A DNA stretch of 64,000 nt from Pochonia chlamydosporia 170 (taxonomy: Eukaryota > Ascomycota > Sordariomycetes > Hypocreales > Clavicipitaceae): positions 6,200,001-6,264,000 of the forward strand of contig NC_035790.1 in NCBI RefSeq assembly GCF_001653235.2, given 5' to 3'. The notes beneath the pieces are model-generated. The model saw only the letters and a list, made by a program, of their open reading frames with translations. It had not been told where the DNA came from and did not search any database. Position numbers and translations under genes: made by a program. Positions 11,725-22,923 of this stretch are shown here, piece by piece (position 1 is the first letter of the stretch; every line of letters begins with the position of its first letter).

Positions 11725-12917
11725 ATGAGTAGCCCACGCCGCAGAATTGAGACTGATGTATGTGTCATGTTTCCCCGTTACCCCTCCATGGCATGGCATG
11801 GCATGGGGTTCTGTTCTCTGCTGCCTCTGTCTGTCTCGGTTTGCTAACATTATCGTGTCTAGGTCATGAAGTACGCCGCCGACACCTGTGCCCAGAACCC
11901 CAATCTCGCATCTTGACCGCCCATTTTGCTGCGTACGACTTGCTAACACTAATCGCAGGATGTATGGCCGACACCCTCCCCGACCGACCCCGATACCGCC
12001 CTGACCGGACACTGACTGGACACTGACTGGTACAGGCTCATGAGCGACTACGAGGTCACTCTAGTCAACGACAACAGTACGTGACCTGCAACATCCTTCT
12101 GATTGACTGCTAACTTTGTGTGTAGTGTAAGACATCCTCCGTCACATTTTACGACTCTCCTCGCAGACCGACTTGTTCTAACACCACCTAGGCAAGAATT
12201 CTTTGTTCGATTCAAAGGCCCAGCTGAGAGTACGAAGAGCCCCGCGCCCAACGACCTCCGATATTTATACACGGAAGTACTAACGCCGTCACAAAGCTCC
12301 ATTTGAAGGCGGACTCTGGAAAGTGCACGTCGAATTACCCGACACCTATCCGTATAAGTCACCTAGCATCGGCTTCGTCAACCGCATCTTCCACCCCAAT
12401 ATCGATGAGCTGTGAGTTGACACCTGGCGAACCTTGTACTGTGGATGTGCAAAAAAGAGATGGGCACCAGAAGAAGATGGGCCAAAATGCTTCGCAGTGA
12501 TATTAGGAGTACTGAGACATTTTGCTACCGCACAGGTCCGGATCCGTTTGCCTGGACGTCATCAACCAAACCTGGTCACCCATGTTCGATATGATCAACA
12601 TTTTCGAGGTCTTTCTTCCGCAACTTCTCCGCTACCCGAACCCAACAGATCCTCTCAACGGCGAGGCCGCTGCCTTGTTGATACGAGAACCTAAGAGCTA
12701 CGATGCCAAGGTGAAGGGTAAGAGTTGTCCGCCAAATGAGCATAGTGTTGGCTTTCAGACCTGACAGATGGGAAATACAGAGTATGTGCAAAAGTATGCG
12801 ACGAAGGATGCTGCCGACGAAGCCGGGGCCGAGAGTGAAGACGACGACGACATGTCTTCAGTCGCTAGTTTTGGTGATGAGGACGAGGAACCCGCAGGAC
12901 AGATGGACGATGTTTAA
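11725..12917 (+). CDS. UBC8: Ubiquitin-conjugating enzyme E2 UBC8/UBE2H
   Basis: Ubc8 is the E2 that works with the GID/CTLH E3 ligase in glucose-induced degradation of gluconeogenic enzymes. Eight exons give 184 aa: 11725-11757, 11863-11870, 12036-12076, 12126, 12192-12229, 12297-12411, 12536-12717 and 12781-12917. The UBC fold is complete: [25 protein letters not shown] and the catalytic Cys in [15 protein letters not shown]. The tail is acidic ([17 protein letters not shown]), as in UBE2H and Ubc8. Two exons are exceptional: 8 nt, and a single T at 12126 that supplies the middle base of the Met codon in NDNMQEFFVRF. Each intron has its own GT, AG and, in most cases, a CTAAC branch site. 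The whole spliced frame (555 nt) is continuous. Confidence 0.9.
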
Positions 12918-13793
12918 AGCCGATCTAACAGAGACCGCATCAATCTCATCTCAAGCGTCAAACGAATTTATTTACCAATGAATACCCACACGTGGAGGCA
13001 CAAGCGGTCATTCCGCCCTTGTTTTTTGTTGGCGTCAAAACGGTTATCGAGGCGCATTGCTGGCCTTTAGGACTATACATCTGGTGGAGTTGCATAAGCC
13101 AACTTTTATGATATCGGGATTCTGGTCTTTTTTTCTTCTTTTTTTCTTCTTTTGATTATGCTCTTCGTTGAACGGAAAGAATGCCCGTCTAAGCAGTTGG
13201 CTGGACGGCCACCAGGGTTAGATTACTTGATTTTTGTACCACCTCCTATAAGTGTGGTGCTGTCGGGCTGCTAGACTGCATTTCACTACCGGAAAGCAGT
13301 ACGGCTGTCACCATTTGTCGAATTCCAAGAGTTGTATTGGGCCACCGTGCCCTTGTTGGTTGGAATAATATGGGTATCCTGTTGAAGGCACGGGTTTTGT
13401 CTTGGGATTGGGCAGGGACTGATACATACGTAAATTACACATAGCCAATTGGTACATCATTTGTATTCATTGTGTGGATTCACTATTTATGACTTGCTTT
13501 TAACGTGTAAATACTGCACACACTCTGCGGCGGGATATATTATCTGCAGCCGAATATATATTGATATATCGCGGTACAAGATTGACTACCTACCTAGGTA
13601 CTTGCCTGCTTTGCTATGTCTTGTTCACCAAGTTCTTTGCCTCCCCGGCATATTTGCCTTGTATTTCAAAACATACGCACAATTAATACATGTCGAGTCT
13701 TTCCACCACCAGCACCATGCTGTTGGCTACTCAAATCCAATCTTTGCAGGCACAGCCAACGTCGATGCCGGATCGTATACACAGATGCCCTTC
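12918..13793. other. Convergent 3' region of UBC8 and the M20 gene
   Basis: T-rich near 13120-13150 and AT-rich near 13540-13570; it contains one TACCTAGGTA palindrome at 13591. A long open frame crosses from here into the M20 gene on the other strand, but it has no family match. No gene is seen. Confidence 0.55.
13591..13600. repeat. TACCTAGGTA palindrome
   Basis: Perfect 10-bp palindrome, preceded by ACTACC. It is one of five exact copies in the window, all between genes. Confidence 0.6.
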
Positions 13794-15061
13794 CTAATCA
13801 TTCCTCCTGTCAAAATCTTTCCTTACTTGTGCTGCAAACTGCTCATCCACAATCAACCTCATTGCCATCATAGCCATGCCCTTTGCACTCTTCATAGCAG
13901 CCTCGTGAGCCTCTGGCTTCCCTGCCGCGGCGGCAAAGATCCTACTATGCAAAGCTGCGTCATCTGGGGCGGGAATCGAGAAGCTCCCGTGGAAGGAAGG
14001 GCACTCGTGTGACACGTTGCCCATGTCGGTGGATGCCACTAGTTGTTGGTCGATCTTGGCGAGGACTTTCTCTCCAACTTGAGCCATGTCTTCGACGTAT
14101 TGTTCGCAAAGAGTTGGGTTCGATATAACATGTTTGTACGTGTCGGCTCTGAGTTTTGTGTCAGAATGGTATTGTCACTTGTATGTTAGGGAACTTACAC
14201 GATGTAATTGTGACTGCAACCCGTAGCGGTGGCGGCAGCATCGATACAGGCATGCACCCTCGTTTGCAGCTTTTCGCCCTGTGCCGTAGTCGGCGCCCGG
14301 ACATACCAGTTCATCCTCGTGTAGTCGGGGATGACATTTGGTACCGTCCCGCCCACCTCAAAGACGCCATGGACTCGTTCCTCCGGCCGAATCTGCTGCC
14401 TCAACATGCTGACGTTGTTGTACGCACCGACAGCTGCATCTAGGGCGTTTGTCCCGTTCCAAGGCTCCCCAGCCGCATGTGCGGACTTTCCAGTAAACTC
14501 GACGCGGAATTTGTGGCTCGCAATGAGATCCAGTGCAGCTAGACCGGCGATACCGCCGATGGCGTGCTTCGGAACGGGGTGAGCCATGATGGCAGCGGCA
14601 ATATCCTCGGGAGGAGAAAAGGCACCGGCCTTGATGAGCCGGGCTTTGCCTCCGCCGCCTTCTTCCGCGGGTGTTCCTAGTATTCTTAGACGGCCGTCAA
14701 TGCCCAGCGTCTTCATTGCGTGTGCGGCTCCTAGGAACGCGGCGATTGACGAAGTGGCAATGAGATTGTGCCCGCAGGCGTGGCCGATGTCAGGGAGGGC
14801 ATCATACTCGGCGCATATGATGACTAGACGGCCGCCGGTGCCAATGGTTGCTTCAAAGCTGGTGTCTAGGCCGTAGGTCTTACGGGCGGTGGTAAAGCCT
14901 TGCTTTTCGAGGAAGTTGGATATTGTGTCGTGGGCGAAGAATTCCTTGTATGCTAGTTCGGGGTTGGTGTGGAGGGATTGGTTGATCTTGAGAAGCTCAG
15001 GGCTTTGTTGGTCGAGGTGAGTGTTGACCACTTCTCGGATTTGTTCCCAATCTGTTGGCAT
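13794..15061 (-). CDS. M20 family amidohydrolase, PM20D2/ACY1L2-like
   Basis: Exons 15061-14199 and 14148-13794 around a 50-nt intron give 405 aa. It belongs to the M20D zinc amidohydrolases, which cleave amide bonds of N-acyl amino acids or dipeptides. Metal-site blocks are visible: GHACGHN (about residues 93-99), PAEEGGGGK (131-139) and MAHP (159-162) in the catalytic domain. A lid domain follows (KFRVEFTGKSAHAAGEPWNGTNALDA), and a late CPSFHGSFS supplies the last ligand. The closest described type is PM20D2 (beta-alanyl-lysine dipeptidase) and bacterial AbgB-like enzymes; the actual substrate cannot be read from the sequence. There is no signal peptide, so it is probably cytosolic. Confidence 0.85.
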
Positions 15062-15670
15062 GGTGTTTGTTGATGTATCTGAAGCCTGGTGACGAGGTTT
15101 GGATGTGATGCTGATGGCCAGTGCTATTTTCTTATAGCTTCCACATGGGTGCTCAAGCCGCTGGAGAGCTCATCTTTTTGAGGTCAGAACGCAGCCAGCT
15201 GGCTCTATTATATTCGTAGCTCTCCGTGTTTCTCTGCCGTTTCTGCCCCGCATCGGGAAGCCGTCACCCAAAGCAGGTGGGGTTAGACGACACTGATGGG
15301 TTGATTTGCGGTTTGGTGACATTTTTGCCGACGCTCGGCAGGTGTAGAAACGGGTTCGTTGTTTCCATGGAGTGACCATGGAATGAATCGCTTGTGGTAC
15401 GATGACTTTAAATGAGGATCAGGCTTTATCAATGGTCTATCATTTTTCTGTTTTTGTGGGCTGCGAAGAGTACAACATGCTGAATGTTGCGGAAGAAATT
15501 CCGCCTTGGCAATATGCATGTGATGTATTATAAGACAACAATGTCATTTCAAGAAAAAAAACAGTCTTCACGTCTTCCGGGGGCCCGGAGAAAAATCAAC
15601 AAATTAATGTATTCAGACAAGACAAAAAGAAAAAAAAAGACGTTGCTTGGAAAGCATCGTGGAACGATTT
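15062..15670. other. Upstream region of the M20 gene
   Basis: Between the M20 start codon and the tRNA. A-rich near 15550-15650. No gene is seen. Confidence 0.5.
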
Positions 15671-15754
15671 TGCTCCCGGCAGGGCTTGAACCTGCGGCCT
15701 CCGCATCACTAACGTTTATTAGTACGAAGCTCTAACCAACTGAGCTACGGAAGC
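15671..15754 (-). tRNA. tRNA-Ile(AAU) with a 10-nt intron
   Basis: Read on the minus strand, the 84-nt sequence folds as a tRNA. The acceptor stem pairs GCTTCCG with CGGGAGC, with A as discriminator. The D stem is GCTC/GAGC, and the T arm is GCAGG-TTCAAGC-CCTGC. The anticodon stem pairs TCGTA with TGCGG, with G-T pairs. The loop reads C-T-AAT-A, giving anticodon AAU (15718-15720) and isoleucine. Ten nucleotides at 15707-15716 interrupt the loop after position 37, the canonical place for a nuclear tRNA intron. Without them the RNA is 74 nt. A and B boxes are intact. Confidence 0.92.
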
Positions 15755-17233
15755 TTTCCTTGCGTGTTGTCACGTGTAGCGATATCAACAAATATCAAGG
15801 CTTGACATTTGACAAATGTCTTACTGCCTTCTGGGCTCCAGATTTCATCTCCAAAGACACCAGGCGGCTTCAATGTGCATCGGTGACTCCCAGCAAGTGA
15901 TGTGAATGTCAAGATCGCCAAAGAAATCGCTTGGTCCCTTCAGTCTTATAAGATACACCGCACCTGACTTGAATTGTCTTCATATCGTGGACCGAAATCT
16001 TCACACGACGCACCGCATCTCAACGGTGTGCGCTCCGGCGTTGACACCGGCGCCAATGGCTCATTGTAAATTGACTCGCAAACCTCGAATGGCGTTTTCT
16101 CCGACATGCCCTGGTCACCCAAAGGAGCCCTGCATATGGGGGCTTCGTATTCCCTTGCTCTGCACAATGGGCCACGACCAACGGGTAATTGGGAACCTCA
16201 TCGACGCCGACGCGGCATTCTCGAATTCAAACAGGTTCGGATCGATTCTTTACACGCCTCAGCATCCCAGGTCATAGTTTGGATTTCCGCAATCGGTGAG
16301 CAGTACTGGAAACCCCCAGTGCCATTGAACATGGGATTCTACCGGTGCCAACCCCATTTTCGGGTCAGGTCACCAAAAACCGGTTTTCCCCATGCCGCCT
16401 TTCTGGCCGACCTTCAACTCGGCCGCTTCGTGTTCCGCCGATACAGCGGATGGAGCTTCCCTGCCGGGCAGAGGTTGGCTTGAGCCCAAAGACACTAAGG
16501 CACGTCATAGTGGATCGACGGCCCAAAGAAGAGAATGAAGAGGGGTTTGGGGAATCTGGCAACGACCTATTCGAGCCTAAAGGGTCGAGGGTCTTGGTAG
16601 TTGGTGTATGCGGCGCAGATGCCGTATAGCTAGCTTGGTAGTTGTGATCGAGGACTTGGGTGGCGACCAGGGTCAGCGTTGGATGTTGGCTTGTTTGAGG
16701 CCAGCCAACATCTTCAATTGACGAGGGGGTTTCTGGACAGCACCGCAGGATGGCACAAATCGATTGGCAGCGGATCGGCTCGCATGCGAATACCGGAACT
16801 GCAATGTAAACCAGCACGTTTAATTGCAACTCAACGTGTTTGCACTTGGCCTGCGGATCGCCGGATTAGGGATGTGGAATTCCATCTGAAACGAAGGAAC
16901 AGACAGGGTCCTGGAGATAGCACAGGTCTTGCGCCTCAAGCCGGCGGGGCTGCCGCAATTGACGACACACTGGAGCTGGAGACAGAGCCGATGCTGGAGC
17001 TCACATCGCACGTTTGTTCCAGGCTTTGGAGGACCATTGAAGGTTTGTCTCATCGACAGATGCCTGCGCGATGCGACAAGTGATTGTATGGGCGGTTCCT
17101 GGTAGCACAACCCTCCCCAAAAACCAAAAAAGGCGACGCCGAGGGAACAAGGCGGGCAGTTTGAGACAAAGCTGCCCGAGCGTGGTGTGACTGCTGCCTG
17201 TATGTTCAGATGAGGAATGATGCCCCAAAGCGA

Positions 17234-17250
17234 CCCCCCCCCCCCCCCCC
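17234..17250. repeat. Poly-C tract
   Basis: Seventeen consecutive C, a simple repeat whose length may vary between isolates or be misread in assembly. Confidence 0.85.
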
Positions 17251-17490
17251 TTCACCCAATGAAGCCCCATTCATGGCATGGTGCGCTCGGTGCCCTTGGG
17301 ATTGATTGATTGATTGTAGGGTCCGATCAGTTGGGCGGTCGTTGAAGCATCTCCTCGATGCCTGCCAATGTTGGGTGCATTGCATTGGCTGGTCTGGCAT
17401 AAGAAAAAACTTACTCGTGGACGGACCAGGACCACCTCGATTTAATTTAGCTCAAGCTATAAAATGCACAAGTACTCCTAAACTCATACG

Positions 17491-17500
17491 TACCTAGGTA
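17491..17500. repeat. TACCTAGGTA palindrome
   Basis: Exact copy about 470 nt upstream of the sirtuin start codon. Confidence 0.6.
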
Positions 17501-17963
17501 TGCAGCCTACTGTCTTGTAGGTATTAGCGGGAGTGTGGTACTCATTCTCAACCTGGCACCATGTACGAAGCACTCGACTCATAACTTAGAAGATACGTAC
17601 CCGTCCTACTTGTGTGTGCCTTTTTCAACCTCGTACATCACCTCTCACACACAGCCTCTTTTCCCTCCATCCGCACAATTCGCACCAACTCTTCCTCTTC
17701 ACAGTCCTCTCTCATGCGTCCCCGCGCTACCGCCTGGCCAGCCTACGACAGACAATCCGCTCTTCCGTTCAGGATAGCAAAGGACAGCTCATCGTCACCC
17801 CACAACAGCTCGCCTTGATTTTGATCGCACCTCTAGCTCTGGTGGCTCCGGGCTACCCCCAGCCGGTACCGGCAGTGGCACTCACCACTCCAGCTGTGCA
17901 AAATTCTGGTCACCGTAGGCTCGCCAGAAGCAGAGAAGAATATTCGTACGTTGTGAAGATTCG

Positions 17964-19115
17964 ATGCCTCCCCACAACGATGTAGAGGCCTTTCATGAGG
18001 TCCTTCGTTCTAGCCGCCGCATTCTGGCTCTGTGCGGCGCAGGCCTGAGTGCGTCTTCAGGACTGCCGACCTTCCGAGGAGCTGGCGGTCTTTGGAGGAT
18101 GCATGAAGCTACGAAACTAGCAACGATGAGGGCTTTCATGACAGATCCAGGTCTTGTATGGTTGTTTTATGGTTATCGACGACATCTAGCCTTGACATCC
18201 AAGCCAAACCCGGGCCACCGAGCTCTGGCAGCTTTGGCCAATAAGAACCCGGACTTCTTGTGCTTGACGCAGAATGTTGATGGTGAGTTAATTTGCCTCT
18301 TGTCAGTTTTTGCTGCTGTTGATTTCTGCTTCGTCATCGTCGTTGACAGACGTCCACGTTTGCGGTTGAACTAATGTGAGGCCACTTGCGGCTTGCCATT
18401 GGCTATAGACTTGTCTCAGCGAGCAAATCATCCATCAAGTCAACTCTGCACTCTGCACGGTTCTTTGTTTGACGTCAAATGCACGACGAAAGGCTGTGGA
18501 TGGATCCAGCGGGGGAATTTCGATGATCCCTTTTGTCCAGCACTGGCACCAGCCTCCGAGGACCCGCCTCCGGGAGAGCCACTTCCTCTTTTAGATCCAT
18601 ATCATCGAATAAAGCACGTCTCTGATGAGGAACTACCCAAATGTCCACAGTGCCAGACGGGTATTCAGCGACCTGGCGTAGTTTGGTTTGGCGAGAAGCT
18701 CGATGAGGATATGATTGAACATATCAATGAGTGGATCACCAAAGACAAAATTGTAAGTCCCGAAGCCACCCTAACACCTCTTTATCAGCATGGCGGACCA
18801 GACATTACTTTCTGCCTGCAGGCCGGCTACTTTTCTACTTTTGGTCGGGGCAAGTCGGCTTACATGGATTTGCAGGATTTGATGCTTGTTGTAGGTACCT
18901 CTGCGCAAGTGTATCCCGCAGCCGGATATATCTCAAGAGCAAAACTACATGGGGCTCGTATTGTTACCGTGAACCCTGAGGCCGAGGATGAGACCGAACT
19001 GTACAAGATACAACCAGGAGACTTTGCCTTCGGTCAAGACGCTGCTGAGTATCTCCCGAAATTGCTCGAACCGGTGATTGGAAAATTGCAAGAAAACGGA
19101 GAGTTTGAAAACTGA
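17964..19115 (+). CDS. Sir2-family NAD-dependent deacylase, SIRT5-like (class III)
   Basis: Exons 17964-18282, 18409-18752 and 18876-19115 give 300 aa, the usual length of SIRT5. The Rossmann NAD site is GAGLSASSGLPTFRG (about 25-39), then TQNVD and the catalytic His in CTLHGS (about 123). The zinc module has C-x4-C (KCTTKGC) and C-x2-C (KCPQC), with PGVVWFGE and VVGTSAQVYPAAGY after it. Residues Y69 and R72 in FYGYRR correspond to the SIRT5 pair (Y102/R105) that binds succinyl- and malonyl-lysine, so desuccinylase/demalonylase activity is the likely role. The second intron (123 nt) keeps the frame open; family continuity (DKI to DLMLVVGTS) argues it is removed. No clear presequence, so location is open. 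Confidence 0.9.
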
Positions 19116-20269
19116 GATTGAGGCAACACTGTCAAATTTTCGAATGGAGCAAGCGCCTCGGTGCTGTCTTTTTGTCGGACCACATCTTTTTGCCTTGTGA
19201 ACAGGCCAAGCACAGCAATTGGGACTTTTCTGATGCTGCTTTGACTGAACTGGATTTCTCGTTTCGAGTACCTAGGTATGTAAGGGTTATAGATATGGCG
19301 CGGCTAGTAACAGGGTTTGGTATACATGAATGACGGCGTGATGGTGAAGGGAGGGATTTTGGGTTCGGAATTTTGGGCACATCTAAATGGGAAGGCGCGT
19401 TCGTTGATTTCGCTTGAACCAGACCGCTTGGGCAGGCAGGAGACACAGCCGATAACAACATTAAAGTCTTGGAATTCAACAGCTGCGCCGCGTAAACGGA
19501 GCTTTAGCCATTTAGATACCCGTCAATTGATTGATGCCTTTGACCTTGAACCTGAAGCTCACGCTTCGCCGAGCTTGCACCCTCAATTTGGTACAAAACA
19601 TGACAATAGCATCCATATCCCCTTTCAGCTAATATTTATTGCATTTGTAAGTATCACCAGAGCCAACCCTGTTCATTGCATGATACGGTACCCTTGGACC
19701 TCCCTCCGCAGAACTCTGTTGGAGCTCGGCGCGGGGAATATTTATCACAACTTGACTCCTGTCAAGCCCAACCAGTACTTTGGATCTCAGGAACTGCGCG
19801 TCATTTCTTTTACATCGGACCGTCTCATCAATGCGGCACGATGAGGGACTTCTGCGTGGCGTGGTCGTTCGGCAGCTTTAATAAGTAGGGTCGCAATCGT
19901 GGCGGTGACAGCTACACCGAAGGTCTGCGCAACCGTTGCACCGAATGGCTCGTGAGGGGAAAAGCGATGACACCGCCGGTGACGGTGCGCTGTCAGGTCA
20001 ATGTCAATGACGGAAGCCGACTAATTGGCTTAAATGCTGACATCTATGATAGGAATAGGTAGGTCGTTGATCGTTAATGCTACCCCGGAGATTGCTTCCC
20101 CGCGTTGTTGGGATATGGACTAGGCACATTTATAATGATGACGGCCTGCCGATCAGTCACAAAATGGTGCAGTATTTCACGCTTCTCAGTGTTCTTGAAC
20201 ACTTCGGTTTTGGTTCAGTTACTCACAATACACGAGGCACGGAATAGCTTCGTTCTACTGAGCACCGCC
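19116..20269. other. Intergenic between the sirtuin and GH92 genes
   Basis: Contains the sirtuin 3' end, a TACCTAGGTA palindrome at 19269 and the GH92 upstream region. No other gene is seen. Confidence 0.55.
19269..19278. repeat. TACCTAGGTA palindrome
   Basis: Exact copy, about 150 nt downstream of the sirtuin stop codon. Confidence 0.6.
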
Positions 20270-22783
20270 ATGCCAAAACTCAGAGTCAATCTACTATCGG
20301 CTCTGCTACTCTGGCCTGTTGCGTCCCTCGCGACGCAAAATGATCCTCTAGCCTACGTCAATCCTCTCATCGGGACGATAAACGGTGGTAATGTATTCGC
20401 TGGAGCAACTCTTCCTTATGGCCTCGCCAAAGCCGTCGCAGATGTAGATGGAGCCAATACTGGCGGTTTCGCTTTGGATGGCTCCAACGTCACTTCGTTT
20501 TCTTCCGTTCATGATTCTGTAAGACCACCCTCTTCCGTATACTCACTGTTTGCCATGGTTTTCATAATCACTGACCTATGTACAGGGGACGGGGGGCAAT
20601 CCAAGTCTAGGCAATTTCCCATTGTTCCCGCAGGTCTGCCCGTCCGATGAGCTTAACAATTGCAAGTTCCGGATTGGGGATCGGAAAGTTCATTACAAGA
20701 TGAACTCGGTTGTTTCTGAGCCTGGACTCTTCGGTATTGAGCTTGAGTCTGGCATCCATGCGAACATGACAGTATCAGAACATGCTTCATTGATGAAGTT
20801 TACATTTCCAAGCTCCGAAGACAATCATCCGTTAATCTTGCTTGACCTTACAGATCTATGGCAAAGCCGGCAAAACGCCAGCATTCACGTAGACGAAAAA
20901 TCTGGTCGCATGGTTGGAAATGGGACATTCCTGCCTTCTTTTGGCGCCGGCTCATACCAGCTTCACTTTTGTGTGGATTTCTTTGGTGCGAAAGTACACG
21001 ATACGGGCGTATGGGTCAATAATCGTGCTGGAACAGAACCGAAGGAAATATTTGTCACCCGCGGATTCAACCTATTTTATATCGAGGGTGGCGGCTTTGC
21101 GAGATTCAGTCCCGGTCCTGACAATACAGTGACAGCAAGAGTTGGTATCAGCTTCAAAAGCTCAGAACAGGCATGCAGCAGCGCTGAAAAGGAGATTCCA
21201 AGTCCCCTTAAGGATTTTGACAAGCTTGTCAAGTCTGCCAAGGATGCATGGCGAGAGAAACTAGAGCCGATATCCGTTAAAACTGGAGGGGCGGACAAGG
21301 ATTTGTTGTTCAGCTTTTGGAGTGGTATTTACAGAAACATGATCTCACCGCAAAACTACACAAATGAGAATCCCTACTGGGATACTGGCAATCCTTACTT
21401 TGATTCATTCTATTGGTAAGTGTCGACTCCGAATCACTCTAGGGCCTAGAAAAACGCGCTGACCACTGTCACAGCATTTGGGATAGCTTCCGAGCTCAAC
21501 ACCCGCTTTTGACTATCATCGACCCTCATGCGCAGACGCAAATGGTCCAGTCCTTGTTGGATATGTACAAACACGAAGGGTGGTTGCCTGACTGCCATAT
21601 GTCAATGTGCAAAGGATGGACACAGGGAGGTTCTAATGCCGATGTTGTTCTTGTAGACGCCTACGTCAAGAATCTCAGCAGCACGATCGACTGGGAACTA
21701 GCACTGGAAGCTATTGTTACCGATGCTGAAAAAGAGCCTTTGGAGTGGTCTTATCACGGACGTGGCGGCCTGCAGAGCTGGCGCAAGTACGATTATATCC
21801 CGTATCTGGACTTTGACCCTCTTGGATTTGGGACCAATTCGCGCAGCGTGTCAAGAACTCTTGAATATGCATACGACGACTTTTGCTTGGCCACTCTCGC
21901 TGAGGGATTGGGAAAACATGATTTGCAGAACAAGTACATGCGCCGCAGTATGAATTGGCAAAATTTGTGGAAGAAAGACCAGACTTCCATCATCAAAGGC
22001 AACGATACTGGGTTCAGAGGCTTCTTTCAGCCCAAGTATATGAATGGTACTTGGGGCTTTCAGGACCCAATAGCTTGTTCGGCTCTTGCCAGCTTTTGCT
22101 CACTAACGTCAAATCCGAGTGAGACGTTTGAAGCCAGTATCTGGCAATATTTGTTGTAAGTTGACGGAACGTCCTGGACGGATAAATTAGGACTGATAAA
22201 TCCCGATAGCTATGTACCTCACGCGACTTCCTCCCTCATTTCGCTGCTGGGTGGTGACGAAGAATTCATATCCCGCCTTGACTTTTTCCACAAGAGTGGA
22301 TTGGCAGACATTTCCAACGAACCAGTCTTCCTGACCGTTTACCTCTACCACTATGCCGGTCGTCCGGGGCTGTCTACCGAGCGGATTCACCAGTACATCC
22401 CTTCCTCGTTCAACAACACCCACGGCGGGCTTCCAGGTAATGACGATTCGGGAGCCATGGGAGCATTCTTCTTCTTCTCTGTCATGGGCCTGTTTCCCGT
22501 AGCCGGGCAAAATGTGTACCTCATAAATGCGCCATTCTTTGAGGAAGTAAGTATCAAGCACCCTGTAACAGGGAAGAAGGCAACCATCCGTGCGGTCAAC
22601 TTTGACCCTAAGTATAAAAATGTGTATATTCAAAAGGCGACGGTCAATGGCAAGCCGTGGACGAAGTCGTGGATCGGTCATGAGTTCTTCACGGAGGGCT
22701 GGACACTGGAAGTGACGCTGGGCAGCAAAGAATCGGACTGGGGCAAGAAACCGGCTGATCGACCGCCAAGCTGGACAATTTAG
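20270..22783 (+). CDS. Secreted glycoside hydrolase family 92 alpha-mannosidase
   Basis: GH92 enzymes are calcium-dependent exo-alpha-mannosidases acting mainly on alpha-1,2 links of N-glycans or mannans. Exons 20270-20518, 20586-21415, 21475-22155 and 22210-22783 give 777 aa, typical for the family. A signal peptide is clear (LLSALLLWPVASLA). The family opens with DPLAYVNPLIGT and GNVFAGATLPYGLAKAV. The catalytic barrel has FYCIWDSFRAQHPL (spliced across intron 2), GWLPDCHMSMCKGWTQGGSNADVVL, and later GLPGNDDSGAMGAFFFFSVMGLFPVAG, which carries the acidic cluster of the active site. Several N-x-S/T sites fit an exported glycoprotein. It converges on a small secreted protein with 140 nt between the stops. 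Confidence 0.93.
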
Positions 22784-22923
22784 AGTCACAACATATGCTC
22801 CTTTTACATACATAGCGAGCAGAGCCAGTACGCTGAGTATCATGTCATTCAGTCTCCATTCTGCTTTGAATAATACGTTGCCTCACCACACCGTCCTTTA
22901 CGAACTTCCACATTTCAAGCTGC

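Larger units (their letters stand above)
15755..17963. other. 2.2 kb upstream of the sirtuin gene
   Basis: No convincing gene. It contains a run of 17 C (17234-17250), a short ATTG tandem near 17303-17316, one TACCTAGGTA palindrome at 17491, and a C/T-rich stretch from about 17600 that fits the sirtuin leader. An open frame from about 17614 overlaps the sirtuin start out of frame; it could act as an upstream frame only if transcription starts before it. Confidence 0.5.

Noticed and set aside
12077..12191. Single 115-nt intron, or a nested twin intron, in UBC8
   Set aside because: A single intron breaks the frame before QEFFVRF. A nested model is not needed because each of the two introns has its own complete donor, branch site and acceptor.
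13449..14012. 187-codon forward frame
   Set aside because: Its end is antisense to the M20 gene and the rest is AT-rich 3' sequence.
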